A stretch of 64,000 nucleotides of DNA from Lunularia cruciata (taxonomy: Eukaryota > Streptophyta > Marchantiopsida > Lunulariales > Lunulariaceae). The first letter of the stretch is position 1. Each line of letters begins with the position of its first letter. Shown here piece by piece: positions 11,572 to 22,110 of the stretch. The notes below the pieces were generated by a model. It saw only the letters and a program-made list of their open reading frames with translations. It searched no databases and was not told the DNA's origin. A program made the translations under genes and the position numbers. Location of the stretch: assembly GCA_948567375.1 (NCBI GenBank), contig OX419759.1, positions 1,031,303-1,095,302 of the forward strand. Direction: 5' to 3'.

Positions 11572-11879
11572 CATATTCCTCTACCGCTGGTTGGTTATGT
11601 CTTCATTGCCATGGAGTCATTGAACTTTTATATGGCCATTTGAGCATTTTGGAGGTGAGAAAGAGATTCCTATGTGGCATCATGAAGCGGCAATCCCTTT
11701 CAAAAGACCTTTTATGCAATTTTTTCTATGGCAACCATGTTGGATATCTCTTTGGGGCAAGAATATGATTGAAGTTAGATCTAGGCCAACATTGGAGCAT
11801 GCATTATATGAAAATGAAACTGCTTTTTGATGCTTATTAACAAACATTATGATTTTATGGCCTTGGTTTATCTTTGGAA

Positions 11880-12790
11880 AGGATGTGATGTGATTTAAGC
11901 CTCCATGTTTTCATTAGGATAAGTAGATGGGAAGAGGAATGGTTGGATTAGTATGCTCAATTTGTAGTTGTTGGCTTTGTTGCATTGGCAATTCTCACAA
12001 GATCATACAAATTCTTGAACCTCACATGCCATGTTTAGCCACAACCATTGATATCTCAGAGTACTCAAAGTCTTGTCCACTACCATGTGACCAGTGATTG
12101 GTAAGTCATGCACCTCTTGAAGTTAGATTGGAAATAAATCTACCTCAGCTAGAATGTGGAGTTTGTTCTTGCCAAAACAAACCCATCTTTGATTGAAAAA
12201 GATGTTGTACTCATTGTCATCTTGCATTGTGATGCAAGATGACTTTGCATAAGATGAAAGAAGGGGTAGTATAACTTTTACTTTGTGTGTAACTTTGAGT
12301 TTATTGACATTGTGGTGATTATTATTATCATGAGAGATTCAAGAAGAAACTTCAAATAAAGTTGTTGTGAGAAGGCAGAAGGAATGATATCAAACTTTTT
12401 GGGTTTGTACTCAAGCTTGATATAAAAAAACTATAGTTTTTCCTCCTATTGATGATGATGACTCTTCATGTGATCCAAATGTAAGGTTTATGACAAGAGT
12501 TTGTGATTGGTTTGCATGATCATTTGTTTCTCCAAGAAGTAATGTCCCCATACCTTTGTGGTGTATACCATCGTTATTTGTTCTTGATCCCAAATATAAT
12601 AATTTATTTCTATTCTTTTTAGTTCAGTGACACATGAGGAAAATGTGATATAATCTATCTAGGAATATTTGTTACAACATAGCTCCAATGGTAAAGTTAT
12701 AAGCATCAAAATCAACCACATAAGGTAGTTGAGGATCATATGATTGGAAGAGAAAATTGATCTCTTGGAGAAGATAGCAAGCTTTGAGTG
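11880..12790 (-). pseudogene. Integrase zinc-binding and RNase H remnants of gypsy copy 2
   Basis: Nucleotide similarity to 1-870 of copy 1 is clear by eye, for example TTGTTGGC..TGTTGCATTGG and CATGTGACCAG.GATTGGTAAGTCATG. Many substitutions, indels and stops; no usable frame remains. The following reverse transcriptase segment is deleted. Confidence 0.7.
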
Positions 12791-12814
12791 GCCCACCAAG
12801 CACAAAAAAATCAT

Positions 12815-12845
12815 AGTAGTTAGTCCCATCTTGGGACTAACTACT
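12815..12845. repeat. Perfect 14-bp hairpin at the pol deletion junction
   Basis: AGTAGTTAGTCCCA (12,815-12,828) and its exact reverse complement TGGGACTAACTACT (12,832-12,845) are separated by TCT. The hairpin sits where sequence matching the reverse transcriptase of copy 1 is missing. Confidence 0.85.
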
Positions 12846-12855
12846 CTTAGATATA

Positions 12856-13020
12856 TTCCTCAAAGGTGCTTGACAATCTAATCAATAAGCTTACATTGGT
12901 GTTGTACTTGAATTTTTCATCAAGCCCAATCAAATTGAATCTCATGATGTTCAAGCCAATGGAGACATAAAATGATATCATAGACTACATATATTATAAT
13001 GTAGAGAAGCTAATATAAAT

Positions 13021-13073
<53 letters not shown>

Positions 13074-13315
13074 CTCTCTCTCTCTCTCTCTCAATCTGGA
13101 ATGTAACAAGATATAAGGTATGAAAATGTAGAACCTTTCCTACCATGCGCCATCATCAATTTGCTACCATATACTAGCTTGATAAGAATATATAATTCAT
13201 TTGCTAATTCCATAGACATGAAAAACTCAACACAATTAGCCAAAATCCTACATCTATATAAAATATTATACTTTGCAAGTATATTAAACTTACACGAGTC
13301 AAACCTTCAATCTCG
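12856..13315 (-). pseudogene. Protease remnant of gypsy copy 2
   Basis: Aligns with about 2128-2560 of copy 1 (shared words such as CTCAAAGGTGC and TGTTGTACTTGAATTT). A TA/TC microsatellite has expanded inside it and no open frame is left. Confidence 0.65.
13024..13092. repeat. Compound (TA)n(TC)n microsatellite
   Basis: About 23 TA units (13,024-13,069) are followed directly by about 11 TC units (to 13,092), inside the dead protease region of gypsy copy 2. Confidence 0.95.
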
Positions 13316-13599
13316 ATGGAACAAATTAGGTTCTCATTAGATGGTTTGATATCTCCTGTTGAGATTCTTTGTTTTTTTTATCCTCATGGTTCAACAACTT
13401 CATTTGTAAATGGGTTGAAGTCATCCATTCCTAGTTGGATATTTAGTAATGTGATGCCCAATTTGGCAACAAAAGAGCAACTACTATTTTTTCATAATCT
13501 TTCTCTATTTGCAATGCCAAGTAATCTCCATGGGATGATATAGATCTCTATCAATTTTTGCTCCACCCATGTATCTAGGTTTTGTGAAGGTCAAAGTCA

Positions 13600-13808
13600 A
13601 GACCAAATTATGGCAACCAAGCAATCAAAGCGCTTAGCCAATTGCATGGTTTCTTCCATGTATTTGGGCTTGTATATGGTTACTTCTAGTTTGGTGTGTG
13701 ATCTAAATCCTCTCAAAAACCAATCTAGAGCTTTGCCTTCCAATATCTTTAATATTACATTATTGTATTTTGGAATTGTGTAATGTAGCTCCTCAATAAA
13801 CCAATATA
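13600..13808 (-). pseudogene. Gag remnant of gypsy copy 2 (5'-distal part)
   Basis: Aligns with 2847-3044 of copy 1; it is interrupted at 13,807/13,808 by the TA target site of the Tigger-type insertion and resumes at 16,096. Confidence 0.65.
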
Positions 13809-14243
13809 TAGAGTTATCCCTTGATATAGTGACTTCCTTGATTTAGTGATAGTATTTCTAGAACAATTGCAATTTTTATGGGAGACAATAGAAAATAGTA
13901 ACATAGTGTCACTATTTACCAATAGTAATAGATGACAACTACTCCACTGTAGTGTCTCTATATCAAGGAAGTGTATTTATAGTGCACAGAATTCATGGGC
14001 AAAGAAGTTGGCATTCAAAATTTATTAAAAATGATCATTTTTGAAGCTAGAAAAAGGACTTGATAGAAGATTGCTTCATACTCTCCAACTTGGTGATGCT
14101 TTGATTGTTCATAAGACATTTTTGGAGTTGGTAAAGAGCTTGATGCAGATCATTATTGACATCAATTTTTCATGAGTATGATTGATGAAGGTGCCAAATA
14201 GGATAGATAATTTTGGACGGCTTCAAATCCTACAAGAATAGTC

Positions 14244-15988
14244 TCAATTGAGATGAGATCCGAGATTGTTGTTATCATTAGAATTGATAGGCAGTATTAG
14301 GTCACCATACAAGATCAGAACACTCTCAATGATCTCAATCTCATTGATTTCCAAAATGCTTGTGGATTCATCCTTGTCAAAGTCAATCAATTCTGACACA
14401 TCTCCCATAATACCAAGCAAGTCCGCCAAGACATCATGCATTTGAACATATGACATCATATTAACTAGATTGATGATAGCATCGTCATCTTTGCTGAAGG
14501 CTAAAGCAAGGCAATCAATATCATTGTTGGAATTTGCATCACTATCCAACGGTAGGACATTTGGATTTTAGAAGCATCATTGGATGGTATTTCTAGAAAT
14601 GTTATCATGGGCCTCTTGAAGCCAATGAAGAACATTTTGCATATGTGTGTGTTGGTGAATTGGAAAATAATTCATGGGCATCTCATCACATGAGCACTGC
14701 CACAACTCATATTCACTGAGTAATGAGCAAAGCATTGCCTTCTGATACCTTGCCTTTAGTGAGCAAATGATCCCTTGATCTAGTGGTTGGCAGTCTCTCA
14801 TTGTGTTTGGTGGGATAAACAGGATCATAATTTCTTTGAAGGTGAATGATGTTTACGCGGAACTTGTTGTATCCAACACTTTTGCAACAAAGATGTGTGA
14901 ACTACAATTGTCAAGTAGAATGTAGAAATGTGTTTGCCTTCTTAATGCTTCCCAATTGATTCTATCAACACGGAACTTGTTATATCCAACACTTTTGCAA
15001 CAAAGTTGTGTGAACTACAATTGTCAAGTAGAATGTAGAAATGTGTTTGCCTTCTTAATGCTTCCCAATTGATTCTATGGAAGAAGAGCAACATGGAAGA
15101 TCCATCTTGCCACACCTTGGCCTGATTCTTGTAAAAAACATTGAATGTTTCATTGATGTCTATGCCTTTAAGAACACAAGGCTATTTTGACTTCCCAATC
15201 ACTTGAACGGTTAGTTTTTCACCTACTATGCTTAAAATTGAGGTGACTGTAATGCAATCTTTGTATCACTTTACTCCCCAACCATCATTGTTAATGGTCA
15301 TATATGTTTTGAAGATGTGGTGCAATGCTGGAGAGTGGTTTTATCAATATTCCAAATATCCTTCAATGGTATGTTTTGCAAACATTGGCAAATATCAGCA
15401 AGCCGCCTATTGATTGCTTTTATGTCCATCAAATTATGCTCACTGCAATGTTGCTTGCTTGTAGTCCCTTTATAAGCAAGAAAGTTTTGAAGCCATCTAT
15501 TTGATGCCTTGAAGGTGACCAAATACTCCTTAAGCATGAGAGTAAGGCCTCCCTTATATTTGCTCAATATTTTGTTTGGAAATTCTAGAGCCTTGGCCTA
15601 AAGAACCTCTCCACTGACGTTGAGATTGGGTGCATCAATCTCAACTCAAACATGCCACTAATGCAGCATATTTTTGAGTGTCTAAGCCAGATGTCCTCAA
15701 GCTCTTTTTGGACATATTGATTGCCAACTTCTCGATCTCGGCCTTGATTAGTTCAGAGTTTTTCATGATGATGTTCACCATAGGCCGTGACACTCTAAAG
15801 TGAAGAGCGGCTTTGACTTGGGACTTCCCAGCTTTGACAAAGTTAACCACATTCAGCTTTTGACTCAGACTCATCCTTGCTGTGCTTTTGCTCTTCTTAC
15901 CGGAGTTTATCATCAATTTTGATTCTACTATAAGAGAACAATGCTTTATGAATGTATATTCTCTTGGAATCCCCTCACAATAGGCCAA
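14244..15988 (-). pseudogene. Tigger/pogo-like transposase (CENP-B-type HTH plus DDE), broken
   Basis: N-terminal part (15,988-15,641): SLSQKLNVVNFVKAGKSQ and VSRPMVNIIMKN, a CENP-B N-terminal helix-turn-helix. Next (about 15,630-15,298): VSGEVLQ-like text with a stop at Q, AKALEFPNKI, then a Tc5-type helix-turn-helix ending in DIWNIDKTTL (first catalytic Asp). About 15,250-14,890: MVGEKLTVQVIGKSK and ILLDNCSSHIFVAK (second Asp). 14,828-14,577: PPNTMRDCQPLDQGII (third Asp). All three catalytic Asp codons remain, but frameshifts and stops separate them and the second-Asp segment is tandemly duplicated. The family cuts and pastes DNA at TA sites. Confidence 0.85.
14858..15078. repeat. 113-bp tandem duplication within the Tigger transposase
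   Basis: About 108 bp (14,858-14,965) is repeated almost exactly at 14,971-15,078, a period of 113 bp. It contains the second catalytic motif LLDNCSSH on the minus strand. Near-identity shows it is younger than most of the decay around it. Confidence 0.9.
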
Positions 15989-16030
15989 CAGTAGTTTTTT
16001 GTCACAGAGTTGTACTTGTTATAGTGACAT

Positions 16031-16083
16031 CCTTGATATAGTGACACCTAGATGCCGGACCAATAGGTGTCACTATATCAAGG
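16031..16083. repeat. Perfect 20-bp hairpin at the right end of the Tigger element
   Basis: CCTTGATATAGTGACACCTA (16,031-16,050) and its exact reverse complement (16,064-16,083) enclose a 13-base loop. A third copy of the core (GATATAGTGAC-like) lies just inside, and degenerate copies occur at the left end (13,822-13,970). Confidence 0.9.
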
Positions 16084-16095
16084 GAGAACTTTGTA

Positions 16096-16780
16096 TCTCA
16101 ATTTTACCAATCTATCTCATGCCACTTGTGCAAAATTCACCACTTAGAATTGCCCACTTGAATTTTACCACATTGAGATTAGAGCAACAAATTGCCAGTG
16201 AGCTTGTTCTACTCAAAGTTACCACCATGTTTTTTTCACTCCATCTAATCGGTTTGAAGCCAAGAGAATTTGTTTCTATTCATCCAAAAGATTTATAGCT
16301 TCAAAATAACATTTGCAATCAAACATAAAATTCTCTACTCCATCCAATAGATTCTAACCTTCAAATACATTTAGCTTTGGAAATCAAATTCAATCTTCTT
16401 TTTCTCAAAATGCTACTTTTCCTACTTGCTCTTGTTGTTGACTATTATGATCTCTTTTCCAACAATCAAGTAAGGTGCTCAATCTGTGACAACATAGCAA
16501 GGATAACTTTAGGTAATGCAACCATGTCTTATACCTCACCAAACTAACAACTTCCAATTATCTAAGTTAACACATAGATGCAAGCCTTCAACCATTCCTT
16601 GTAAGTTACAATAGGAAGGATCAATGGTTCATTAGACAAGGTGCTTGCATTCAGAAAATTATGTCAAAATATAAAATGATAAACTATGTGAAATGATGTT
16701 TTGGTAGTACATGGACATGTAAATCCTAATGGTTAGAAGGAAATAAATTTGATGGTACATAGATTCCATCCATCCCATTC
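16096..16780 (-). pseudogene. Gag and leader remnant of gypsy copy 2 (continued)
   Basis: Matches 3070-3760 of copy 1 (for example CACTCCATC.A..GGTTTGA.GCCAA.AGAATTT and CCATCCATCCCATTCTT). No open frame. The degraded primer-binding site (TGGTCTCAAAG on the minus strand) follows just left of the LTR at 16,795. Confidence 0.65.
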
Positions 16781-16888
16781 TTTCTTTGAGACCATGTAAA
16801 AGACCAAGAAGAAAAATAATATTGATACTACCCCCAGCTCATGGTGATTTAGTTAGTGACTAATTCTCATTGTAAAATTGTATTAGGG

Positions 16889-16889
<1 letters not shown>

Positions 16890-16930
<41 letters not shown>
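16890..16930. repeat. (AT)n microsatellite in the copia 5' LTR
   Basis: About 20 AT units; the 3' LTR has only a short ATATATAT at the same place, so it expanded after insertion. Confidence 0.92.
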
Positions 16931-16935
<5 letters not shown>

Positions 16936-17039
16936 GAGTACCGGAGTCCAAGATAGCCTCAATGCATGAAACACCTTATTATGCACTTTTTGCATGAAGG
17001 TTTTCTCATTGCATATCATGCATATATGACTAATTTTTT

Positions 17040-18330
17040 ACAAGCGCACAAACTAGCCACCTTGGGATACGCTCTACAACATAAAAAGTGGGTTGTTGCT
17101 ATGCAGGTAAAACTTGTTGCTCTCTACCACTAATGCACATGGGAGCTACTGGATCTACCTTTTGATCATAAAGCTATTGGTTGTAGATGGGTCTTCCGTA
17201 TCAAGCATCATTTTGATAGCTCTATGAGCAAGTACAAGGAACACTTGGTGGCAAAAGGTCATGCTTGGTAGTTTGGGATGGACTATGAAAAGACATTTAG
17301 CCTGGTTGCCAAGATGGCAACCATTTGTATAGTGGTTGCAGTTGCAGTTCAACAAGGATAGCAACTACACCAGATGAACTTCATAAACACATTTCCAAAT
17401 GGCAATCTTGAGGATGAGGTTAACATGGTATAACCACCTATTTTGAGGACCCATAATTTCTATCTCAAGTTTGTAAGCTAGAAAAAGTGTTCTATGGCTT
17501 GAAGCAAGCACTTAAGGCTTAGTATGCAAACATTACTTCCTTCTTGGTAGCTTGTGGGTTTGCTATTTGTCCTCATGATCCTACCTTGTGTGTTTTAAGG
17601 GAAGAAAAACATGATTTGATAGTTACCATCTATGTAGATGATGTAGTAGTTATGAGAAGCTAGTGTCTCATCTTTTGGTGGACTTAAAGGCATAGTTTGA
17701 GATGCAAGATTTAGGTGGCCTTTGATTTTTCTTAAGTGTGGGGTTTATAAGAGATGGACAAGATATGTGGCGTACGTAGTGTTAGTATGCCACTAACATG
17801 CTAAAGAGATTTGGCCTTTTAGAGTGTAAGCCTATGACTATACCTTTGGACCATCACTTGGGTATTGACAATAATGAGTTGCTTGTTGTTCCCTATGGAT
17901 ATAGGTAGATGGTTGATTGTCTCATATATTTGACTATCACTAGACATGAAATTAGTTATGTGATTGGAGTTGCAAGTCAATTCATGCGATCATCATGAAA
18001 ACTTCACTTTGAAGCTGTCAAGCTTATTTTCCAATATGTGAAATTCACTTTGCCCCAGTTTGGCCTTCACTACACATTTGGAGGATCATTGGTGCTACAT
18101 GATTACACTAGTGCAGATTGGGTAAGGAGTGTCCTTGATAGGAGATCAACTTCAAGGTGCATGTTTGGACTTAAGAGTGCTAATATGAATTGGGCTTCTA
18201 AGCAAAAGCCAACTCTAGCTATGTCTTCCACTAAGCAAAATATTGTGGAACTTGTGAAGCTATTTTGCTTTGGAGTTTGCTTTTTGATATTGGTGTGGAT
18301 TGTTTATTTCCCACTATGTTATACATAGAT
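17040..18330 (+). pseudogene. Copia reverse transcriptase-RNase H remnant
   Basis: Reads ALQHKKWVVAMQ (about 17,075), KAIGCRWVFRIKHHFDSSMS and LVAKGHA (17,170-17,265), VFYGLKQALKA (about 17,490), then IYVDDVVV (about 17,630), the YVDD active site typical of copia. RNase H at 18,038-18,328 contains YTSADWVRSVLDRRSTSRCM and NWASKQKPTLAMSSTKQN, matching the DADW…DRRST…SSKKQPTVALSST pattern. Stops and frame breaks occur throughout. Confidence 0.88.
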
Positions 18331-18565
18331 AACATAAGTAGCATCAAGTTAGCTAGTAATCATGTGTTTCATGCTAGGACTACATACCTTGAGGTGCACT
18401 ATCACTTTGTTAGGGAGAAAGTTTAGGCAGGGCAGCTTGAGCTTAATTTATTTGCATAGGTGAGGACATTGTTGATATTTTTACCAAGGCTTTATCTAGA
18501 GATAGGTTTGAGGCTTTCATACTTTGCCTTGGTGTACATGATATTGAGTTGAGCTTGAAGGGGAG

Positions 18566-18772
18566 TGTTGATACTACTTCAAGCTCATAGTGACTTAGTT
18601 CTCATTGTACAATTATATTAGGGTTTAGGATACACATGCATATTATATATATGAGAGGATTACCCTCTCTCCATTCATTCTTGCTTATCTTCCTTGTGTG
18701 CTCTCTCAATCTCTCTCATGATCCACAATGAGTGGTCTTGGAGTTTTTGTCCAATCCTTGTATTCTTTGACA
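18566..18772 (+). repeat. 3' LTR of the copia element
   Basis: Bounded on the left by the polypurine tract and on the right by the AATAA target duplication. Starts TG, ends CA. Confidence 0.85.
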
Positions 18773-18777
18773 AATAA

Positions 18778-19185
18778 GAGATTGGAAGATCAGAGTGGAA
18801 GATCCTATTGGAAATTTTGAGTAAAGAAAACTCCAAATGCCTAGCATGAGCTTGGGCTTTGGTATTTAGAGTCAAGCAATACAAGGCTCTTGAGAAGCTT
18901 TAAGTGAAGCTTCCTTCTTGAAGCTGCCTTCTTGGAGTGCAAGCTAAGCTACCCAAGAAGCTTCCAAGGAAGTTTCCTTCCATAAGCCACCTACTTGGCA
19001 TAAAAGCTAAGCTAGACATTAACTTGGTGTACAAGTTACTCAATCCTTGCAAAGTACCTAGAAGCTTCCCACCAAAAGTTTCCTATGTATTTCTAGAACA
19101 TTCTACCAAGACGCATCCACATGCTTCTAGAACATTCTTGTAAATCATAGCTATATTTGGCTTATTTTACTAACTCATTAGCTAT
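18778..19185 (-). repeat. 5' LTR of gypsy copy 2 (outer part, beyond the copia insert)
   Basis: Resumes the LTR interrupted at 16,819. It contains two perfect three-unit heat-shock elements, both TTCtaGAAcaTTC (19,091-19,103 and 19,125-19,137), plus GAAGCTTC units. The outer end appears truncated near 19,185, where similarity to the other LTRs stops. Confidence 0.72.
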
Positions 19186-20290
19186 GCTGCCCCCATTGGC
19201 AGATAGGTTCTTACACAATGGGTGCTCTTTTCTTGTGGTGCCTATCACAATAGTAGATTCAAGCACTTGTGTTTTCAAATCATATATTTGTTTGATTTGT
19301 GACTTATTACCAAGCACTATACATATAACACTCCTTGCTTTTTTGGGCTTTGTATCACTAGACTCTAGGTTGATTTAGGCAGATCTTATTGAGTGTATGC
19401 ATACTCAAACCAACACCAACATTCTGTTTAATGTGCCTTTACCTACTAAACCTAGGATTCTCTCTTGTGAAGCTTGGTTCCATACTTCTTCTTTGAGTGA
19501 GTTCTTTCACTTTACATCCAAGGATTTTTACTATGGCACTTAAGTAGGAGAGCACATAAGAGTTCATGATGCCATTCAAGACACAATGGTATAAATCCTA
19601 TAATCTACATGATCTTAGGTATAGCTTGAATGATGGTTCATCTCTTCTGCATATGAGAGCAAATATAGTCAGGTTTACAAACAAATGCCGTATCTTGTTC
19701 AATGTGGTGATTGCAAACCCCCTATGAGTAGAGTCATTGGCACAAGTCTGCAAGAGTGTGAAGATTTGCAGTCATTCCCAAGGGAAGGAGGATCAGTATG
19801 CACCATGGCTATCCACTCATATTGATGTACCTTTGGCTATAGAGATTTTGGGGCCTCTTCATCAATGGGTAGATAGTCTTTTTGGAGACGTAATACAAAT
19901 TTTCAATGTGGAAGAGGAGAGTTATGGCAGCCTCTTTGACCATGCTTACCTCATAATTTAGATAGAGAATCTCTATCAGTTTGTAACGCTTCAAGTTGTG
20001 GGCTTTCATAGATAAGCAATGGCAATGGGAACTCACATCACATCTAGTACACTTCCTCCCCTATATTAGATATACCACGGGAGAATTTATATCACTCAAT
20101 TCAACTATAGTTGCTTTGTCTATGGCTCTTTATTTTCCATCCTTCATGTTTTCTATGGGGTCACCTTTTTCTCTTTATTTTCCTTTGGAGCAGTGGGTTC
20201 TTGTTTTTCCTTTTGCAACTTTTGAAGCTTTGTATTTCTTCTTCTTTTTGCTTCAGTGGATACTACGTGGCCCTCTTTTGAGATTTAAAC
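19186..20290 (+). other. A+T-rich sequence with weak coding-like traces
   Basis: Around 19,380-19,520 a plus-strand frame reads VPLPTKPRILSCEAWFHTSS, and 19,737-19,961 is open for 74 codons (with PWLSTHIDVPLAIEILGPLH). I do not recognise a family. These may be fragments of another decayed element. Confidence 0.3.
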
Positions 20291-20299
20291 TCTCAGCAA

Positions 20300-21330
20300 A
20301 CTTCGGATGTTGATGAAGGGAGGATGAATGAATCGACTGACGGAGACGTATGCCCGGCGCAGGATCTATAAGTACTACTAAGGACCTACTTCACAGGAGA
20401 TCTCAAGGGGCACGGTTGAGTGAGACCCGCTCACGTACGGCTCATAACTCCTCTTGTAGTCACGCTGAATCATTCAAACTTGAGCAAAGATGTACCTGGA
20501 AATCCCTTGTAGAAGGGGGCAACGCATCAGCGCATCTAAGTATGGTCGGTGCCGGGAAATGATTGAATGAGCGCTCAGGGATTGGTTAATAAAATCGAAT
20601 CTAGAACATTGATCGGAACCAAGAACCACAACCTAAGCACGTTGTCGAATAAAACTTTTCCCTCCTTCCGTAACTTCGAGATATGAGGTGAACCCTGCTT
20701 AGATTCAACATTGGAACAAAGGAAGTTAATGTCATCCTTCCTCAAGCCCCCGGTCGCACTCGAGAACTGACAAGACTCGCAAGCGATCAAGGAACGATTT
20801 TGAGCTCGTGGGCGGCTCACTTAACTTGTCAAAACCAGTGCACTATCTCCTTTTTCGTGATTAAATAAAACAGGCTTCCCAATAGGAATACCGACCTAGT
20901 TGGTTAGGAAGCTCCAAATCCCCAAAAGTGCCCACTCTGACTTGACAAAACATATCTCTAAACTGTGCTGTGTATGCTCCCAAAGCTTCGTCCCCCAGCA
21001 CTGAAAGGGAAAGACCGAGCCAAGTGGTACCCAAGAAAGCGTCTTAGCAAGTTGCATGATTCTCTATGGAGCAGTGCTCTTGTCCAGGCAGGAATGATCG
21101 CAAAGAAGACTCCTCAAACAAGTGAATCTGGAAGTCAGGCCATCCACTTGCCACTGCGTTATTTCGGACGAGCCCATATGCAGAAGGTCGTCAAGTCCGA
21201 TCTGAAGCTGCAGTTTCATCCTAAAATCCTGGGCCCACTTTACGTGCAAGAAACTCGGATCATGAAATGAATTTGAAGAGATCCAACGCAAACTGATGAG
21301 TTTCATTTGCTTCAACTACTTCTTCTGAGA
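20300..21330. other. Block of different composition, possibly organellar (NUMT-like)
   Basis: Base composition becomes more G+C-rich abruptly. Between 20,413 and 20,444 lies GTTGAGTGAG…CGCTCACGTACGGCTC. Its stem (GAGUG/CGCUC) and 3' end GUACGGCUC resemble domain V of group II introns, which in plants are mostly organellar, though the lower helix is imperfect. Short open frames on both strands (20,820-20,575 minus; 20,965-21,270 plus) are not recognised. Origin is an inference. Confidence 0.3.
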
Positions 21331-22110
21331 TTCCATGGGGTCGAGTGTGATTTGTACTTTCTTTTTTCACAAGTACTTTAATTATTAAGTAGTTATATGT
21401 GATTTTGTATTCATAGGATGTATTATCTATTTATATATGAGTGGAACATTTGGTACAAGCAGGAATTTCTGTGATATAGTAGGAATGTTTATGATCCACT
21501 ATCTTCTAGAAGATAAAATATTATGACATGTTATGTTACGTATACTCCATATAAAGAGATCTTTATACGGATAGTGGATATTTTATAGAATTCATAAATC
21601 AAAAAACTATTTGTATATAATCCAAGACAATTAAAACAACAATGATTATGGTTATGGTTATGGATCTCACAAAAACTTTGGAAAGTTTGGAGTAGATTAT
21701 TGCCGTTATCTAGGATGAAGAGCTAAGCAAAAGATAACCAAGGTTTACAAATTTAAGTATATAAGGAGATTTTTTAATCTTTACTTTAATTTTAGTTTTG
21801 GACTTGTATAACTATGGATATAAACTTTTACATTTCCAGAAGATTATACAAAACTTTACGAGATCAAACTATAAAGCTTTATCCATTTTATATTTTACAG
21901 CTTACTTCAGACATATATACTTATTATTTCACAATGCTATACAATTCATCCACAATTAAAGAAACATAATAAATTATACTTATTAGATGTTGGAGTGATT
22001 TGTGTATATTATAATTCACATATTTGCGATATATATTACAGTTACTCGATGTTCTTGGAATTTAATCCAGTCTTGCAATCTTAGTATTTTCTAGGAAACT
22101 TGATTTGATC

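Larger units (their letters stand above)
13809..16093 (-). mobile_element. Tigger/pogo-type (Tc1-mariner superfamily) DNA transposon, 2285 bp
   Basis: The ends are inverted repeats. Plus strand left is TAGAGTTATCCCTTGATATA; the complement of the right end is CAAAGTTCTCCCTTGATATA. TA duplications flank it at 13,807-13,808 and 16,094-16,095. Inside, on the minus strand, is a broken CENP-B-like transposase. Subterminal copies of the end motif form hairpins. It lies inside gag of gypsy copy 2, with recognisable gag sequence resuming on both sides, so the borders are well supported. Confidence 0.85.
16820..18772 (+). mobile_element. Ty1/copia LTR retrotransposon with large internal deletion
   Basis: The 3' LTR is 18,566-18,772 (207 bp, TGTTGATACT…TTGACA) and the 5' LTR remnant starts at 16,820 (TATTGATACT). 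A polypurine tract TTGAAGGGGAG precedes the 3' LTR. AATAA target duplications at 16,815-16,819 and 18,773-18,777 are exact. Between the LTRs only the end of pol remains: the sequence passes from the 5' LTR almost directly into the segment before reverse transcriptase, so gag, protease and most of integrase are gone. It has inserted into the right LTR of gypsy copy 2. Confidence 0.88.
11151..19185 (-). mobile_element. Ty3/gypsy LTR retrotransposon, copy 2, with two nested insertions
   Basis: This is the same family and orientation as copy 1. Left (3') LTR 11,151 to about 11,571; integrase and RNase H remnants about 11.88-12.79 kb; protease remnant about 12.89-13.31 kb; gag 13.6-13.8 and 16.1-16.6 kb; primer-binding site just left of 16,795; right (5') LTR 16,795-16,819 plus 18,778 to about 19,185. 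The reverse transcriptase and the 60-bp repeats seen in copy 1 are missing (roughly 12,790-12,850 joins the flanks). A Tigger-type transposon splits gag and a copia element splits the right LTR. Removing these inserts leaves a heavily mutated, inert element. Confidence 0.85.

Noticed and set aside
13809-16093. Host-derived CENP-B or jerky-like domesticated gene
   Set aside because: Terminal inverted repeats with TA duplications and multiple frame breaks show a dead transposon, not a maintained gene.
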